The translations under genes were made by a program, and so were the position numbers. DNA of 64,000 bases from Neptunomonas phycophila. Its GTDB lineage: Bacteria; Pseudomonadota; Gammaproteobacteria; Pseudomonadales; Balneatricaceae. The stretch covers positions 1,798,001 to 1,862,000 of the forward strand of contig NZ_MRCI01000001.1 of assembly GCF_001922575.1 (NCBI RefSeq). Direction: 5' to 3'. This document shows, piece after piece, positions 15,550 through 25,744 of this stretch (the first letter of the stretch is position 1; every line of letters begins with the position of its first letter). The notes under the pieces are model-generated. The model did not search any database and was not told the origin of the DNA. It saw only the letters and a program-made list of their open reading frames with translations.

Positions 15550-16338
15550 TTAAGAAGACCGAGCTTGGCTAAATAGCCGATGAAAATTAGCTGAGGTAAC
15601 CTCTGCCACTTCCTCAATGCTCACACCCTTTAAATCTGCCACGCACTGCGCTACCTCTACAACATATTTTGGCTCATTCTTTTTGCCACGATAAGGGATA
15701 GGCGCTAAATAGGGAGAGTCTGTTTCTATCAATATTTTCTCAAGAGGGATCGCTTTAACGACCTCTTTTAACTCTTGAGCATTTTTGAAGGTAACAATAC
15801 CTGAAAAAGAAATCAGGTAGTTCATTTCAATAGCCGCTTGTGCCATAGCCAATGACTCGGTAAAGCAATGCAACACCCCACCTGATTCACCCCCATGTTT
15901 TTTAATGAGGGACAACGTATCCTCCCTTGCATCACGCGTGTGAACAATGACAGGCAACGCCAATTGGTCTGCAACCCGCAAATGATTGGCAAAACTTTCT
16001 TTTTGCAGTTCGCTGGTATCTTTTGTGTAGTAATAGTCGAGCCCACTTTCCCCCAAGGCAACAACCTTAGAGTGATCTTTTACCCATTTCGTCAACTCCG
16101 CTTCGGACAGCACATCTTCGGCTTTTTCAACATGACACGGGTGGATCCCAAACGAAGCATGAATCGTTGGCTGATCAGCTATAAGCTGGTACATGCTGGG
16201 AAAGTGCTCTTTATCAATAGAAACACACAACATTTCATTAACTTGGCGTGCGTGAGCTGCGCAAACAGCTTCAGAGAACTGCCCGGAATAAGGGCTAAGA
16301 TCTATCTTATCAAGATGACAATGGGAATCGATAAACAT
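15550..16338 (-). CDS. TatD family metal-dependent hydrolase
   Basis: A 262-residue TatD/YcfH-type amidohydrolase. Metal ligands are visible in MFIDSHCHLD, GIHPCHVEKA, ALGESGLDYYY, VIVHTRDARED, GVLHCFT and LIETDSPYLAP. Members act as 3'-5' DNase or D-aminoacyl-tRNA deacylase-like enzymes. It follows pilZ by 42 bases at the end of the holB-tmk block, matching the order in Pseudomonas. Confidence 0.92.
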   Translation of the reverse strand: MFIDSHCHLDKIDLSPYSGQFSEAVCAAHARQVNEMLCVSIDKEHFPSMYQLIADQPTIHASFGIHPCHVEKAEDVLSEAELTKWVKDHSKVVALGESGLDYYYTKDTSELQKESFANHLRVADQLALPVIVHTRDAREDTLSLIKKHGGESGGVLHCFTESLAMAQAAIEMNYLISFSGIVTFKNAQELKEVVKAIPLEKILIETDSPYLAPIPYRGKKNEPKYVVEVAQCVADLKGVSIEEVAEVTSANFHRLFSQARSS

Positions 16339-16380
16339 AACGGGGGCTCTTGCGATGACGCGATTATTTATAAACGGAGA

Positions 16381-16731
16381 TTACAGTGTATGGGTTCTTC
16401 GGCCGGAATTAAGCGCGCCGGCTAAATGCGTCTCTATTTTTTGAACCAGTGACGTATCCTCTGCCGACATTTGAATACCAATACCTGGCTTCTTACCGCC
16501 TTGAGCCGCTTTGGGTGTTACCCATACGACCTTTCCGGTGACGGGGATTTTATCAGGCTCATCCATTAGATTAAGCAGCACAAAGACTTCCTCACCCAAC
16601 TGGTAAGTCCGCGTGGTGGGAATGAACAAGCCACCATTCTCCACAAAGGGCATATACGCTTTGTACAGATCTTCTTTTGTCTCTATGTTCAGTGACAAAA
16701 TACCATGGCTAATACGCGGTACTACTGACAT
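16381..16731 (-). CDS. pilZ: PilZ domain protein, type IV pilus assembly
   Basis: A 116-residue PilZ-fold protein: GILSLNIETKEDLYKAYMPF, NGGLFIPTTRTYQLGEEVFV, PVTGKVVWVTPKAA, PGIGIQMS. The RxxxR c-di-GMP motif at the N-terminus is not evident, as in the PilZ protein proper of Pseudomonas, which does not bind c-di-GMP and acts through FimX/PilB. It lies directly downstream of holB, the same position as Pseudomonas pilZ. Confidence 0.88.
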   Translation of the reverse strand: MSVVPRISHGILSLNIETKEDLYKAYMPFVENGGLFIPTTRTYQLGEEVFVLLNLMDEPDKIPVTGKVVWVTPKAAQGGKKPGIGIQMSAEDTSLVQKIETHLAGALNSGRRTHTL

Positions 16732-16752
16732 TAGATATATGGAACTCCGTCT

Positions 16753-17775
16753 CTATGGCTGTATTAATGATAGCCAATCTAAAAATATTCGTTCAAGTAA
16801 CAGTTGTTTATTGGGATTATGCCTACGCTTCAATCCTAACAACTCTTCTTGTATTGCGTCCATTAAGATAAAGATTTTATCGGGCGTCGTGTTTTTAGCA
16901 ACACCTTTAATCATTTTTTCCATGTCGCCATTTCTTATACATTCAAGCTCGTCAGTTGCTTTCATGCGAGCAACATCTGACAACACGCCTAACACTAAGC
17001 TTAGTACAATTTCGACATCTGTTTTAACAAACTGTTCCGCGGCTTCGATTGGGGTTTTACGTCCACGTAACATATCACGTAATGACGATAAAAGATCGGC
17101 TCTTAATGCCTGCTGACCGCTTGATTTAAAAGCCAAACCGGTTAGCGGAGCCCCATGAACTACGCTTAATAAACGAGACGCTTCTGCCTCTTCTATCGAC
17201 AACTGCGCCATAAGCCATGGAACAGACTGCTCAGAGGACGGGATTGCGCAATCTAAACGCTGGCAACGGCTTTTAATTGTAGGCAACACCTGCCCTAATT
17301 GATGCGTTATTAAAATCAATAAGGTATCTTTGCCCGGTTCCTCAAGTGTTTTTAACAGCGCATTGGCCGCCGAAATATTCATTGCTTCTGCTGGTTCAAG
17401 TACAACAACGCGATAACCGCCCTGCTGCGCGGTATTTTGCATAAACTCTGTCAGCTCTCTTACTTGATCAACCTTTATTGCCTTCCCGGCCTCATCTGGT
17501 TGCAAATAATACAAGTCGGGATGCCCACTACTTGCCAACAACTCACAACTACGGCAATGACCACAAGCTTTGCTATCTACTGGCTGATGACACATAACAT
17601 AACCAGCTATTGATTCAGCCAGCCGTGCTTTACCAATACCGGGGGCGCCATTAAGCAGCAATGCATGGGGCAGCCGATTTTGATCAAATAACGATAAGAC
17701 ACGCTGCCATTGAGGTAAAAACCAAGGAAATACTTCAGCATTTAATGCATGGTAGCGATCAGCCATTTCACTCAT
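16753..17775 (-). CDS. holB: DNA polymerase III delta' subunit
   Basis: A 340-residue clamp-loader subunit of the AAA+ family. The P-loop-like sequence LLLNGAPGIGKARLAES is followed by zinc-binding cysteines (MCHQPVDSKACGHCRSC) and the sensor region ISAANALLKTLEEP. It assists loading of the beta clamp at replication forks. It overlaps tmk by four bases (ATGA). Length and motifs are normal for the family. Confidence 0.94.
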   Translation of the reverse strand: MSEMADRYHALNAEVFPWFLPQWQRVLSLFDQNRLPHALLLNGAPGIGKARLAESIAGYVMCHQPVDSKACGHCRSCELLASSGHPDLYYLQPDEAGKAIKVDQVRELTEFMQNTAQQGGYRVVVLEPAEAMNISAANALLKTLEEPGKDTLLILITHQLGQVLPTIKSRCQRLDCAIPSSEQSVPWLMAQLSIEEAEASRLLSVVHGAPLTGLAFKSSGQQALRADLLSSLRDMLRGRKTPIEAAEQFVKTDVEIVLSLVLGVLSDVARMKATDELECIRNGDMEKMIKGVAKNTTPDKIFILMDAIQEELLGLKRRHNPNKQLLLERIFLDWLSLIQP

Positions 17776-18404
17776 GCCAGATGCAACCTTTCTTTTAACG
17801 CACGGGCGATCTCCTGCTGGACAACCGCTAATGAATGGCTCGCATCAATGACCGCGAAACGATCGGGGTCTTCATCACAACGTCGTTGGTAGCCAGCGCG
17901 TACCTTCTCAAAAAAAGTCTTTTTTTCAAGCTCAAAACGATCAGGCTCACTACGCGCCATTGCGCGCTCCATCCCAATCTCAACATCGAGATCCAACCAC
18001 ACCGTAAGATCCGGGCTCAAACCTGCTTGCACAAAGCTCTCGAGCAACTTAATACGCTCCCAGCTGATACCTCGCCCCGCACCTTGATAGGCAAACGTTG
18101 CATCCGTAAAGCGGTCACTAAGCACCCAAGCACCACGCGAAAGAGCTGGCTTTATGACCTGATCAATATGTTGTGCACGCGCAGCAAATACCAGAAGCAT
18201 TTCAGCATCATCATTCACAAGTTCCTGACGAGGACTTAATAGCAACGCACGAATCTCTTCTGCCAAGGGCGTCCCTCCCGGCTCCCTTGTTAGCACCACC
18301 TCAACCCCTGACGACTCCAGCAACGCTTTGATGAAGGCGATGTTAGTGCTTTTACCCACACCTTCTGTGCCTTCTACTGTTATAAAACGACCTGTCGGTT
18401 GCAT
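17772..18404 (-). CDS. tmk: thymidylate kinase
   Basis: A 210-residue kinase phosphorylating dTMP to dTDP. The P-loop is FITVEGTEGVGKSTN, the DR[YFH] motif appears as TREPGGTPLAEEIR, and the substrate region is LSDRFTDATFAYQGAGRG. The LID region RSEPDRFE follows. It overlaps holB downstream by four bases and shares one base with mltG upstream. Confidence 0.96.
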   Translation of the reverse strand: MQPTGRFITVEGTEGVGKSTNIAFIKALLESSGVEVVLTREPGGTPLAEEIRALLLSPRQELVNDDAEMLLVFAARAQHIDQVIKPALSRGAWVLSDRFTDATFAYQGAGRGISWERIKLLESFVQAGLSPDLTVWLDLDVEIGMERAMARSEPDRFELEKKTFFEKVRAGYQRRCDEDPDRFAVIDASHSLAVVQQEIARALKERLHLA

Positions 18405-19441
18405 TATTTCTCCGGTGTTGAACGATACGCTTCTTTGCGTCGTAACTGATAATCTCTTACGGCCCTGTTATGCTCTTTTAGGGATGATGAAAAATAATGA
18501 GAACCATCACCACGAGCGACAAAATAAAGAGCACGCCCGATCTCTGGATGCAAAGACGCTTGTATAGCATCACGCCCAACCATTGCTATAGGCGTCGGCG
18601 GTAAACCGTCAATGGTATAGGTATTGTAAGCGGTGGGCTTACGTAAGTCTTTACGACGGATATTACCCTTGTAATCATCACCCATACCATAGATAACCGT
18701 TGGATCAGTCTGCAAGCGCATACCAATTTGCATCCGCTTGATAAAGACACCCGCTATTTTTGGGCGCTCAGCGGGGACAGCCGTTTCTTTTTCGACGATA
18801 GAGGCCATAATTAGCACCTCATACGGCGACTTATACGGTAGGTTTTCAGCTTTACCAGCCCAAGACTGTTCTAACTCGGCTTCTAGCGCTTTATAACTGC
18901 GCTTTAATAAGTCCAAATCACTCGTGCCACGCACCAACTGATACGTTTCTGCTAAAAATAAACCCTCCGGGTGGTTCTCTTTAGCACCGATCAATTTTAA
19001 AATTTCTGCATCCGACTTACCTTGCAGGGTTTGCTCCAAGACATCATTATTCGCAAGCGCCTGCTTTACTTGTTTAAACGTATGCCCTTCAACGATGGTA
19101 AAGCTATGCTGGACACTGTCACCCACAACAAACTTATCCAGCAAAGCAATCGGCGTTAAGTCTTTATCTATATAATACTCACCCGCTTTAATTTTGTTAC
19201 CTAGCTGGTTCATGCGCGCATAGACTTTCACAAACAAGGGCTGACTAATCACCCCTTGTTTCTCCAAATCTTGTAATAGCCCGTTGAAAGAGCGCCCTCG
19301 CTCTACGATATAAGACTCAATAGGCTCTTCAAGCGCTAGAGGTGAAGTCATGTATCGATTAAACTGCTGCCAAGCAAACGCAGCAACCCCTGCACCAATT
19401 AAGATCAATACCAATAACGATAAAAACAACTTCTTTAACAA
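18404..19441 (-). CDS. mltG: endolytic murein transglycosylase MltG
   Basis: A 345-residue YceG-like protein with an N-terminal membrane segment (LFLSLLVLILIGAGVAAFAW) and a periplasmic domain. The catalytic glutamate is in MASIVEKETAVPAERPKIAG. Also typical are MRLQTDPTVIYGMGD, YNTYTIDGLPPTPIA and a C-terminal YFVARGDGSHYFS. It cleaves nascent glycan strands to set their length. It overlaps pabC by seven bases. Confidence 0.95.
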   Translation of the reverse strand: MLKKLFLSLLVLILIGAGVAAFAWQQFNRYMTSPLALEEPIESYIVERGRSFNGLLQDLEKQGVISQPLFVKVYARMNQLGNKIKAGEYYIDKDLTPIALLDKFVVGDSVQHSFTIVEGHTFKQVKQALANNDVLEQTLQGKSDAEILKLIGAKENHPEGLFLAETYQLVRGTSDLDLLKRSYKALEAELEQSWAGKAENLPYKSPYEVLIMASIVEKETAVPAERPKIAGVFIKRMQIGMRLQTDPTVIYGMGDDYKGNIRRKDLRKPTAYNTYTIDGLPPTPIAMVGRDAIQASLHPEIGRALYFVARGDGSHYFSSSLKEHNRAVRDYQLRRKEAYRSTPEK

Positions 19442-20277
19442 ACGTAAACCTCTTCTAATTTAGCCTGAAATTGACGAGTGATAGGTCCTATGGACCACGT
19501 TTTGTGTGCCAGCTTAACAACAGGCCAAATATCAATGGCCGAATTGCACAAAAACACTTCTTCTGCGCTACTCAACACATCAGGTGAAAATCGCCCTTCA
19601 ACCACAGTAATATCTAATTGTTCTGCAATACTTAGCAGTTTTTGGCGAACGGTGCCAAGAATGCCGCACCGATCCAACAACGGCGTAAACAATACACCGT
19701 CTTTTGCCCAAAACAGGTTACTCATTGTGCCTTCAACGAGGTTCCCATCGACGTCCAACATAAGGCCTTCTGAGATATGTGGATCATCCCATTCCTGTCT
19801 AGCCAACACTTGTTCGAGACGATTGAGGTGCTTTATACCAGCTAACAAAGGGTTAATACCCAACGCGGTATCGCAAATGCGCACTGTAACCCCTGTTTCT
19901 TGGCACGGCACATTAGGTGTGTAGGGTGATATTGATACAATAACCGTAGGATTTACGTGATTGCTCGGTTTATATCCTCGCTCTCCCACCCCACGAGTTA
20001 CAATTAACTTTAAAATACAAGTTTCTTGAAGAGCCGGCGAGAAAAAAGACTGACAGTCTTGCTCAATCCTTTTCAACAAGCCATCCGACCTAATACCGAG
20101 CCGCTCACAACCTAATAAAAGACGCGCTAAATGCGCATCCCAGAGTAACGGTCGCCCCTGTCGTATTTTGATCGTTTCAAACAAACCATCACCATACTGA
20201 AGCCCTCGATCATTGACCGGAATTTGGTCTACGAGGGCCCCATTAATAAGGATGGCGGGTAACGGAAGTTTAGTCAT
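19435..20277 (-). CDS. pabC: aminodeoxychorismate lyase
   Basis: A 280-residue fold-type IV PLP enzyme that forms 4-aminobenzoate for folate synthesis. Motifs: DRGLQYGDGLFETIKIRQG, the PLP lysine in LLAGIKHLNRLEQVLARQ, EGTMSNLFW, and CNSAIDIWPV. It lies between fabF and mltG as in most gammaproteobacteria. Confidence 0.94.
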   Translation of the reverse strand: MTKLPLPAILINGALVDQIPVNDRGLQYGDGLFETIKIRQGRPLLWDAHLARLLLGCERLGIRSDGLLKRIEQDCQSFFSPALQETCILKLIVTRGVGERGYKPSNHVNPTVIVSISPYTPNVPCQETGVTVRICDTALGINPLLAGIKHLNRLEQVLARQEWDDPHISEGLMLDVDGNLVEGTMSNLFWAKDGVLFTPLLDRCGILGTVRQKLLSIAEQLDITVVEGRFSPDVLSSAEEVFLCNSAIDIWPVVKLAHKTWSIGPITRQFQAKLEEVYVC

Positions 20278-20333
20278 AGATGTGAAGCATAACAGAGAGT
20301 TATGCCCCTGTGATCATCCAATACCTTATCTGG

Positions 20334-21575
20334 TTATGAGAGCTTACGGAAAACAAGTGTTCCATTCGTTCCACCAAAACCAAAGGAGTTTGATGCCACT
20401 GCTTCTATCGCACATTCTTGCGGCTGATGAGCCACATAATTGAGATCACAACCATCAGAAGGGTTATCTAAGTTAATGGTTGGCGGCGCAACTTGATCCC
20501 GAATAGCAAGGACAGAAAAGATAGCCTCTACTGCACCAGCCGCCCCTAAAAGGTGACCTATCATCGATTTTGTTGAGCTCATTCGCAAACTATCAACCGA
20601 CGAACCAAACACCTTTTTGGCCGCATTGGTTTCAGCCAAATCTCCAGCTGCCGTTGACGTTCCGTGCGCATTAACATACTGCACTTGATCAGCATTTAAA
20701 CGGGCATCTTTAATAGCATTAGCCATTGAGCGAGCCGCGCCTTCTCCTGTCTCAGGTGGAGCTGTCATATGGTGAGCATCGTCACTCATACCAAAACCAA
20801 CTATTTCACAATAGATATGTGCACCGCGCGCTTTGGCATGCTCATATTCTTCAAGCACGACAATACCAGCGCCATCACCTAGTACAAAACCATCTCGATC
20901 TTTGTCCCAAGGACGACTCGCTGCAGCAGGATCATCATTACGTGTTGAGAGCGCTCTTGCAGCAGCAAAACCACCGATGCCTAGCTCAGTTGTTGCCATT
21001 TCGGCACCACCAGCAACCATGACATCAGCATCACCGTACTGAATCATGCGCATTGCAGACCCAATATTGTGTGTGCCCGTAGTACATGCGGTGGTAATAG
21101 CGATATTCGGGCCTTTAAAGCCGTAACGAATAGCCACATTACCGCTAATCATATTAATAATACTACCCGGCACAAAAAATGGAGATACACGACGAGGTCC
21201 GCTATCTCTTAGGGTTGCGTAAGTACTCTCAATGAGGGACAGCCCCCCAATACCCGAACCAACAGCACACCCGATACGTTCTGGATCAGTATCACTTGTT
21301 TCCAGCCCTGCATCTTTAATAGCCTGATGCGCGGCAGCCATACCATACTGGATGAACAAATCCATTTTCCGAGCATCTTTAGGATTCATATACTCAGAAA
21401 CGTCAAAGTTCTTTACTGATGCAGAGAAATGCGTGGCAAACTTGGAAGCATCAAATTGCTCTATAGCGCTGGCGCCACTTTTACCGGCCAGAATACCTTC
21501 CCAGGTGCTCTCTACAGTGTTACCAACCGGTGTCAGCATACCAAGGCCAGTAACTACCACTCTTCTGCGAGACAT
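20334..21575 (-). CDS. fabF: beta-ketoacyl-ACP synthase II
   Basis: A 413-residue condensing enzyme extending acyl-ACP. The catalytic triad is visible: Cys in [12 protein letters not shown], His in [13 protein letters not shown], His in [16 protein letters not shown]-terminal [14 protein letters not shown] is conserved. It is downstream of acpP past a hairpin. Length normal. Confidence 0.97.
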   Translation of the reverse strand: MSRRRVVVTGLGMLTPVGNTVESTWEGILAGKSGASAIEQFDASKFATHFSASVKNFDVSEYMNPKDARKMDLFIQYGMAAAHQAIKDAGLETSDTDPERIGCAVGSGIGGLSLIESTYATLRDSGPRRVSPFFVPGSIINMISGNVAIRYGFKGPNIAITTACTTGTHNIGSAMRMIQYGDADVMVAGGAEMATTELGIGGFAAARALSTRNDDPAAASRPWDKDRDGFVLGDGAGIVVLEEYEHAKARGAHIYCEIVGFGMSDDAHHMTAPPETGEGAARSMANAIKDARLNADQVQYVNAHGTSTAAGDLAETNAAKKVFGSSVDSLRMSSTKSMIGHLLGAAGAVEAIFSVLAIRDQVAPPTINLDNPSDGCDLNYVAHQPQECAIEAVASNSFGFGGTNGTLVFRKLS

Positions 21576-21603
21576 AAGGCCACTCCGTCTAAAACCTAAA
21601 ATA

Positions 21604-21639
21604 GAAAAGCCGCAGTCTAAAAAATAGATGCGGCTTTTC
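21604..21639 (-). terminator. hairpin between acpP and fabF
   Basis: Perfect 11-bp stem GAAAAGCCGCA (21604-21614) / TGCGGCTTTTC (21629-21639). It looks like a partial terminator that would let acpP be expressed more strongly than fabF. Confidence 0.7.
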
Positions 21640-21668
21640 GATCAAACTATAACTCGAAGACGAGTCGA

Positions 21669-21902
21669 TTACTGATGAGCGGTAACGTAATCGATTGCCA
21701 GCTGAACGGTAGTGATCTTTTCAGCTTCTTCGTCTGGGATCTCAGTTTCAAACTCTTCTTCCAGCGCCATAACAAGCTCAACTGTATCTAAAGAATCAGC
21801 GCCAAGATCTTCAACGAAAGATGCTGAATTGGTGACTTCTTCTTCTTTAACACCGAGCTGCTCTGCGATGATTTTCTTTACGCGCTCTTCAATATTGCTC
21901 AT
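21669..21902 (-). CDS. acpP: acyl carrier protein
   Basis: A 77-residue acidic protein with the phosphopantetheine attachment serine in [17 protein letters not shown]. Sequence is typical throughout ([34 protein letters not shown]). It carries growing acyl chains. It sits between fabG and fabF; AGGAAG precedes its ATG and a longer leader (about 165 bases to fabG) may hold its own promoter. Confidence 0.98.
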   Translation of the reverse strand: MSNIEERVKKIIAEQLGVKEEEVTNSASFVEDLGADSLDTVELVMALEEEFETEIPDEEAEKITTVQLAIDYVTAHQ

Positions 21903-22069
21903 AACTCTTCCTATCTTTTTATCAACCCTTCACACCGAAGGCATGAGTTCGTGATTTTATTAGAACCAACCTCGTCTTAGCAAGGAGGTAGCTTAAATTC
22001 ATTATTAGCTGACGGCCAATTATCAACAAATCGCCGTAAATTACAATCTTTAAAGCGACAAGAATCGCC

Positions 22070-22813
22070 TTAGTTCATGTACATACCACCATTTACTTGA
22101 ATACTTTCACCTGTTACGTAGCCCGCACCTTCGCTAGCTAAGAAACCGACTACGGCTGCAATCTCTTCAGGTCGCCCCAAACGATTCATAGGAATCTGAG
22201 ATTGAAGCGCATTTTTATGCTCCTCAGCCAAACCACTAGTCATATCGGTATCAATAAAGCCTGGCGCTACGCAGTTAACAGTAATGTTACGCGAGCCAAT
22301 TTCACGGGCCAGTGCTCGCGTAAAGCCTTCCATACCTGATTTAGCCGCCGCATAGTTAGCTTGACCTGCGTTACCCATCGATGCAACAACTGAACTAATG
22401 CTTATGATACGTCCCCAGCGGGCTTTTGTCATACCGCGCAAGCAAGTTTTCACTAAACGATACACAGAAGATAAGTTGGTATTTATAACATCATCCCACT
22501 CATCGTCTTTCATGCGTAGCATAATATTATCACGCGTAATGCCAGCATTATTCACTAGAATAACAATCGCCCCAAACTCATCTTGAACGGCTTTGATAAC
22601 GCTTTCTATTGAGTCACTATCAGCGACATTTAGCTTAACGCCTTTACCTGTGACACCCGCTTCAGACAGATACGCAGAAATTGATTCTGCACCACCATCA
22701 CTCGTAGCCGTACCAACAACCACTGCCCCTTGCTTACCCAGCTCCAGCGCAATGGCTTTACCGATACCGCGCGTTGCACCCGTAACTAATGCAACTTTAC
22801 CCTCAATACTCAT
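22070..22813 (-). CDS. fabG: 3-oxoacyl-ACP reductase
   Basis: A 247-residue short-chain dehydrogenase. Cofactor motif VTGATRGIGKAIA, NNAG in ILVNNAGITRDN, the catalytic Ser in ISISSVVASMGN and YxxxK in ANYAAAKSG. A C-terminal GESIQVNGGMYMN is typical of FabG. NADPH-dependent reduction of beta-ketoacyl-ACP. It follows fabD by 17 bases. Confidence 0.96.
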   Translation of the reverse strand: MSIEGKVALVTGATRGIGKAIALELGKQGAVVVGTATSDGGAESISAYLSEAGVTGKGVKLNVADSDSIESVIKAVQDEFGAIVILVNNAGITRDNIMLRMKDDEWDDVINTNLSSVYRLVKTCLRGMTKARWGRIISISSVVASMGNAGQANYAAAKSGMEGFTRALAREIGSRNITVNCVAPGFIDTDMTSGLAEEHKNALQSQIPMNRLGRPEEIAAVVGFLASEGAGYVTGESIQVNGGMYMN

Positions 22814-22830
22814 AACACAAACCCTTTTTA

Positions 22831-23763
22831 TTATTGCGCTAAAGCGCCTTCCATTCCGGCAATATCATTTATCGCAGCAAGCGTAAGCGGCTTATGAATT
22901 TTTTTATTCAAGCCCGAGAGCACTTTACCTGGTCCACACTCTACTGTCCGCTCTATACCCTGCTCCACCATAGTCTGGACTGAATTAGTCCATAAAACAG
23001 GGCTAAACAACTGCTCAACCAAATTAGTTTTTAATTGATCCACGTCACTTGCAACACCCGCTGATACGTTTTGAATAACAGGTATGTCAGGCATTATCAC
23101 AGGTACATTTGCTAATGCTGCAGCAAGCTTTTCAGCAGCAGGTTTCATTAATGCACAGTGGGAAGGCACGCTAACAGGCAGAGGCACAACGCGCTTAGCA
23201 CCCGCCTCTTTGCAAGCTACTTGCGCACGCTCGACTGCCGCTTTTTCACCTGCAATAACCACTTGCCCCGGACAATTAAAGTTAACAGGAGAAACAACCT
23301 GCCCCTGGCCTGCCTGATCGCAACTGGATGCTATTAGCTCATCAGATAAACCCAAAACCGCAGCCATTGCACCTGCACCGGCAGGAACAGCTTCTTGCAT
23401 ATACTCGCCACGTAAACGCACCAAGTTAACGCCATCGACAAAACTCATAGCGCCAGCGCACACGAGCGCGGTGTATTCACCCAAGCTATGCCCAGCAACA
23501 ACATCTGGCTTAGCTCCGCCTTTTTCCAACCATAGACGCCACAACGCAACACCTGCAGTTAATAGAGCGGGTTGCGTTTTATCTGTTTGATTTAACGTTT
23601 CTTCAGGTCCGTTTTGTACCAAATCCCACAGATCATAACCTAATACGCCCGACGCCTCCGTAAAGGTATCTTGGATGATTGGATTGTCAGCCGCCAGCTC
23701 ACTTAACATACCTAAATGCTGGGATCCCTGACCTGGAAATACGAATGCAAAAGACTGCGACAT
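22831..23763 (-). CDS. fabD: malonyl-CoA:ACP transacylase
   Basis: A 310-residue acyltransferase. FVFPGQGSQHLGM start, oxyanion/active site in VVAGHSLGEYTALVCAG with the nucleophilic Ser, and the His in VSVPSHCALM. It loads malonyl groups on ACP. Between plsX and fabG in the standard order (a fabH gene is absent here). Confidence 0.96.
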   Translation of the reverse strand: MSQSFAFVFPGQGSQHLGMLSELAADNPIIQDTFTEASGVLGYDLWDLVQNGPEETLNQTDKTQPALLTAGVALWRLWLEKGGAKPDVVAGHSLGEYTALVCAGAMSFVDGVNLVRLRGEYMQEAVPAGAGAMAAVLGLSDELIASSCDQAGQGQVVSPVNFNCPGQVVIAGEKAAVERAQVACKEAGAKRVVPLPVSVPSHCALMKPAAEKLAAALANVPVIMPDIPVIQNVSAGVASDVDQLKTNLVEQLFSPVLWTNSVQTMVEQGIERTVECGPGKVLSGLNKKIHKPLTLAAINDIAGMEGALAQ

Positions 23764-23875
23764 AGCGCCCTCGACTCAAACTAAATACGATAAGCCAGCA
23801 AATAAACGCGGCCATAACAAAGGATGTGTATTTTACATGAATGCACGAGAATTAGAACGCTCAGTTCCCTTCGCC

Positions 23876-24901
23876 TCAATACTTACGATAGCTCTTGAGA
23901 CGTTCAGCTATAAGTTCGGGTACATTTTTTCTAACTTCTATGACAGCCTGATCCAGCGCATAGCCAAAACACTTAGCATTAGCACTACCATGACTTTTAA
24001 GAACAATACCCTGCAAGCCAATCAATGTAGCACCATTGCGCCTTGAGGGGTCCATTTCTTCTTCAATTTCACGCAGAATAGGTGCAGCCAGCGTAGCAAC
24101 TAGGCGACGATACATATTCTTCATAAAACTGCGGCGCACTTTACGACCAATGAGCTTGGCAAGGCCTTCATTACTTTTTAGTGCCACGTTTCCAACAAAA
24201 CCGTCACACACAACCACATCAGCACGACCACTAAATACCCCGCCTCCTTCGACGTAGCCTATATAGTTAATAGACTTGTTCGCAGCAATAAGCTCATTCG
24301 CTAAGCGCACCTGTTCATTACCTTTAATCACCTCTTCTCCGTTATTTAACAGAGCAACCGCAGGCGATTTTATATCATCCACAGCCTCAGCTAGCACCGA
24401 CCCCATAATGGCGAACTGAAGCAGATGCTCTGCGCTCGAATCAACATTCGCCCCTAAATCCAGCATATAACAATGCCCACCAGAGGTTGGCACTGACGTA
24501 ATAATAGCGGGACGATCGATACCCGGTAGCATTTTCAACTGCTGACGACCGAACGCCATAAGCGCGCCAGTATTTCCAGCACTTACGCAAGCATGTGCTC
24601 GCCCCTGCGCTACGCACTTAATCGCCTGACTCATTGACGAGTCTTGGCGATGCCGAACAGCAGACGACGGCTTCTCATCCATAGCCACCGATGCTCCAGA
24701 CGCAACAATTTCTAGACGCGACAACAACTCATCTGACAAGCTAAGCTTATCGAGAATCGGCTGCAATACATCTAGTTCAGCATGAAGGCGGATCGAGAGA
24801 TCAGGATAACGGGATAAAGCAGAAAGCGACGCGGGAAGGGTAACGCGGGGACCGTGGTCCCCACCCATCGCATCAACAGAGAGAATGACGCGATTGATCA
24901 A
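23876..24901 (-). CDS. plsX: phosphate acyltransferase PlsX
   Basis: A 341-residue acyl-ACP:phosphate transacylase giving acyl-phosphate for phospholipid synthesis. Landmarks: SVDAMGGDHGPRVTLPA at the start, SAGNTGALMAFG, DLGANVDS, DGFVGNVALKSNEG, and ending SHGSANAKCFGYALDQA. It follows rpmF by two bases. Confidence 0.96.
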   Translation of the reverse strand: MINRVILSVDAMGGDHGPRVTLPASLSALSRYPDLSIRLHAELDVLQPILDKLSLSDELLSRLEIVASGASVAMDEKPSSAVRHRQDSSMSQAIKCVAQGRAHACVSAGNTGALMAFGRQQLKMLPGIDRPAIITSVPTSGGHCYMLDLGANVDSSAEHLLQFAIMGSVLAEAVDDIKSPAVALLNNGEEVIKGNEQVRLANELIAANKSINYIGYVEGGGVFSGRADVVVCDGFVGNVALKSNEGLAKLIGRKVRRSFMKNMYRRLVATLAAPILREIEEEMDPSRRNGATLIGLQGIVLKSHGSANAKCFGYALDQAVIEVRKNVPELIAERLKSYRKY

Positions 24902-24903
24902 GC

Positions 24904-25083
24904 TTATTCGCTGTCTTGGTTTACAACCTGACGACCGCGGTAAAAGCCATCTGCTGTAACGTGGTGACGACGGTGAGTTTCACCAGTAGTCGCGTCTACA
25001 GACAGAGTAGGACCAGTCAACGCATCGTGTGAGCGACGCATGTCACGACGTGAGCGTGACTTTTTGTTTTTCTGTACAGCCAT
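24904..25083 (-). CDS. rpmF: 50S ribosomal protein L32
   Basis: A 59-residue basic protein from the ATG at 25081-25083 to the TAA at 24904-24906. It begins [20 protein letters not shown] and continues with [19 protein letters not shown], clear L32. It sits between yceD and plsX exactly as in other gammaproteobacteria. GGAGTT before the ATG serves as ribosome site. The C-terminus reads QVVNQDSE. Confidence 0.97.
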   Translation of the reverse strand: MAVQKNKKSRSRRDMRRSHDALTGPTLSVDATTGETHRRHHVTADGFYRGRQVVNQDSE

Positions 25084-25100
25084 GGTAGATAACTCCTAAA

Positions 25101-25622
25101 TCATTTCTTGCCGGCTTTTAACTGAGCCAGCACACTAAACGGGTTCGTTTTTTCGATGACCGATTCTTCAGTCATGTCCTCGTCGCCAAAGGAGGTCTGA
25201 ACACTACAATCTGCATGGTATGGAACAATAGGCAGACTGAGAATTAGCTCTTCTTCAACTATTTGCAACAGTTCGATCTCTTCGTCCTCAACGATTAATG
25301 AGTCGTAATAGCGAGGCAGTTGCTTTGCCTTCTCCTCATTAAACGCGATAGCCAGATTAAACTCTGCCTGGACATCGACTTCGACCGGCTCCAAGCAACG
25401 TTGGCAAGTCATATGAACTTTACCAAAAGCATTGCCTGAGATGGTACGGATCCTTAGTTCATCCAAATCAAACTGAAGATCCACAGTAATGGGATCATCA
25501 TGTTTGCATAAAGAAGACGCAAAATTAGGCATCTTCTCAACACTGGATTGGCCAGTTAACCGTATTCCCCGCTCAGCTAGCTTTCGCGGGTCAATTATTT
25601 TCGGTAAGTTACCGTACGACAT
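25101..25622 (-). CDS. yceD: YceD/DUF177 family protein
   Basis: A 173-residue protein with the zinc-ribbon-like cysteines CQRCLEPVEVDV in mid-sequence and the acidic stretch IVEDEEIELLQIVEEELILS followed by LPIVPYHADC. YceD-family proteins are co-transcribed with rpmF and have been linked to 23S rRNA metabolism. Spacing to rpmF is 17 bases. Confidence 0.92.
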   Translation of the reverse strand: MSYGNLPKIIDPRKLAERGIRLTGQSSVEKMPNFASSLCKHDDPITVDLQFDLDELRIRTISGNAFGKVHMTCQRCLEPVEVDVQAEFNLAIAFNEEKAKQLPRYYDSLIVEDEEIELLQIVEEELILSLPIVPYHADCSVQTSFGDEDMTEESVIEKTNPFSVLAQLKAGKK

Positions 25623-25744
25623 AAGCGCGCAATTCTAGGGCTCAAGGCCCCTCCTGTCAAAGGGAATCAAGGTAGATTCATAAAAAAATCGAGTGTATTT
25701 TACGCTTTCACGACGCAATAGATAAGTCTTTAAGGAAAAGATTC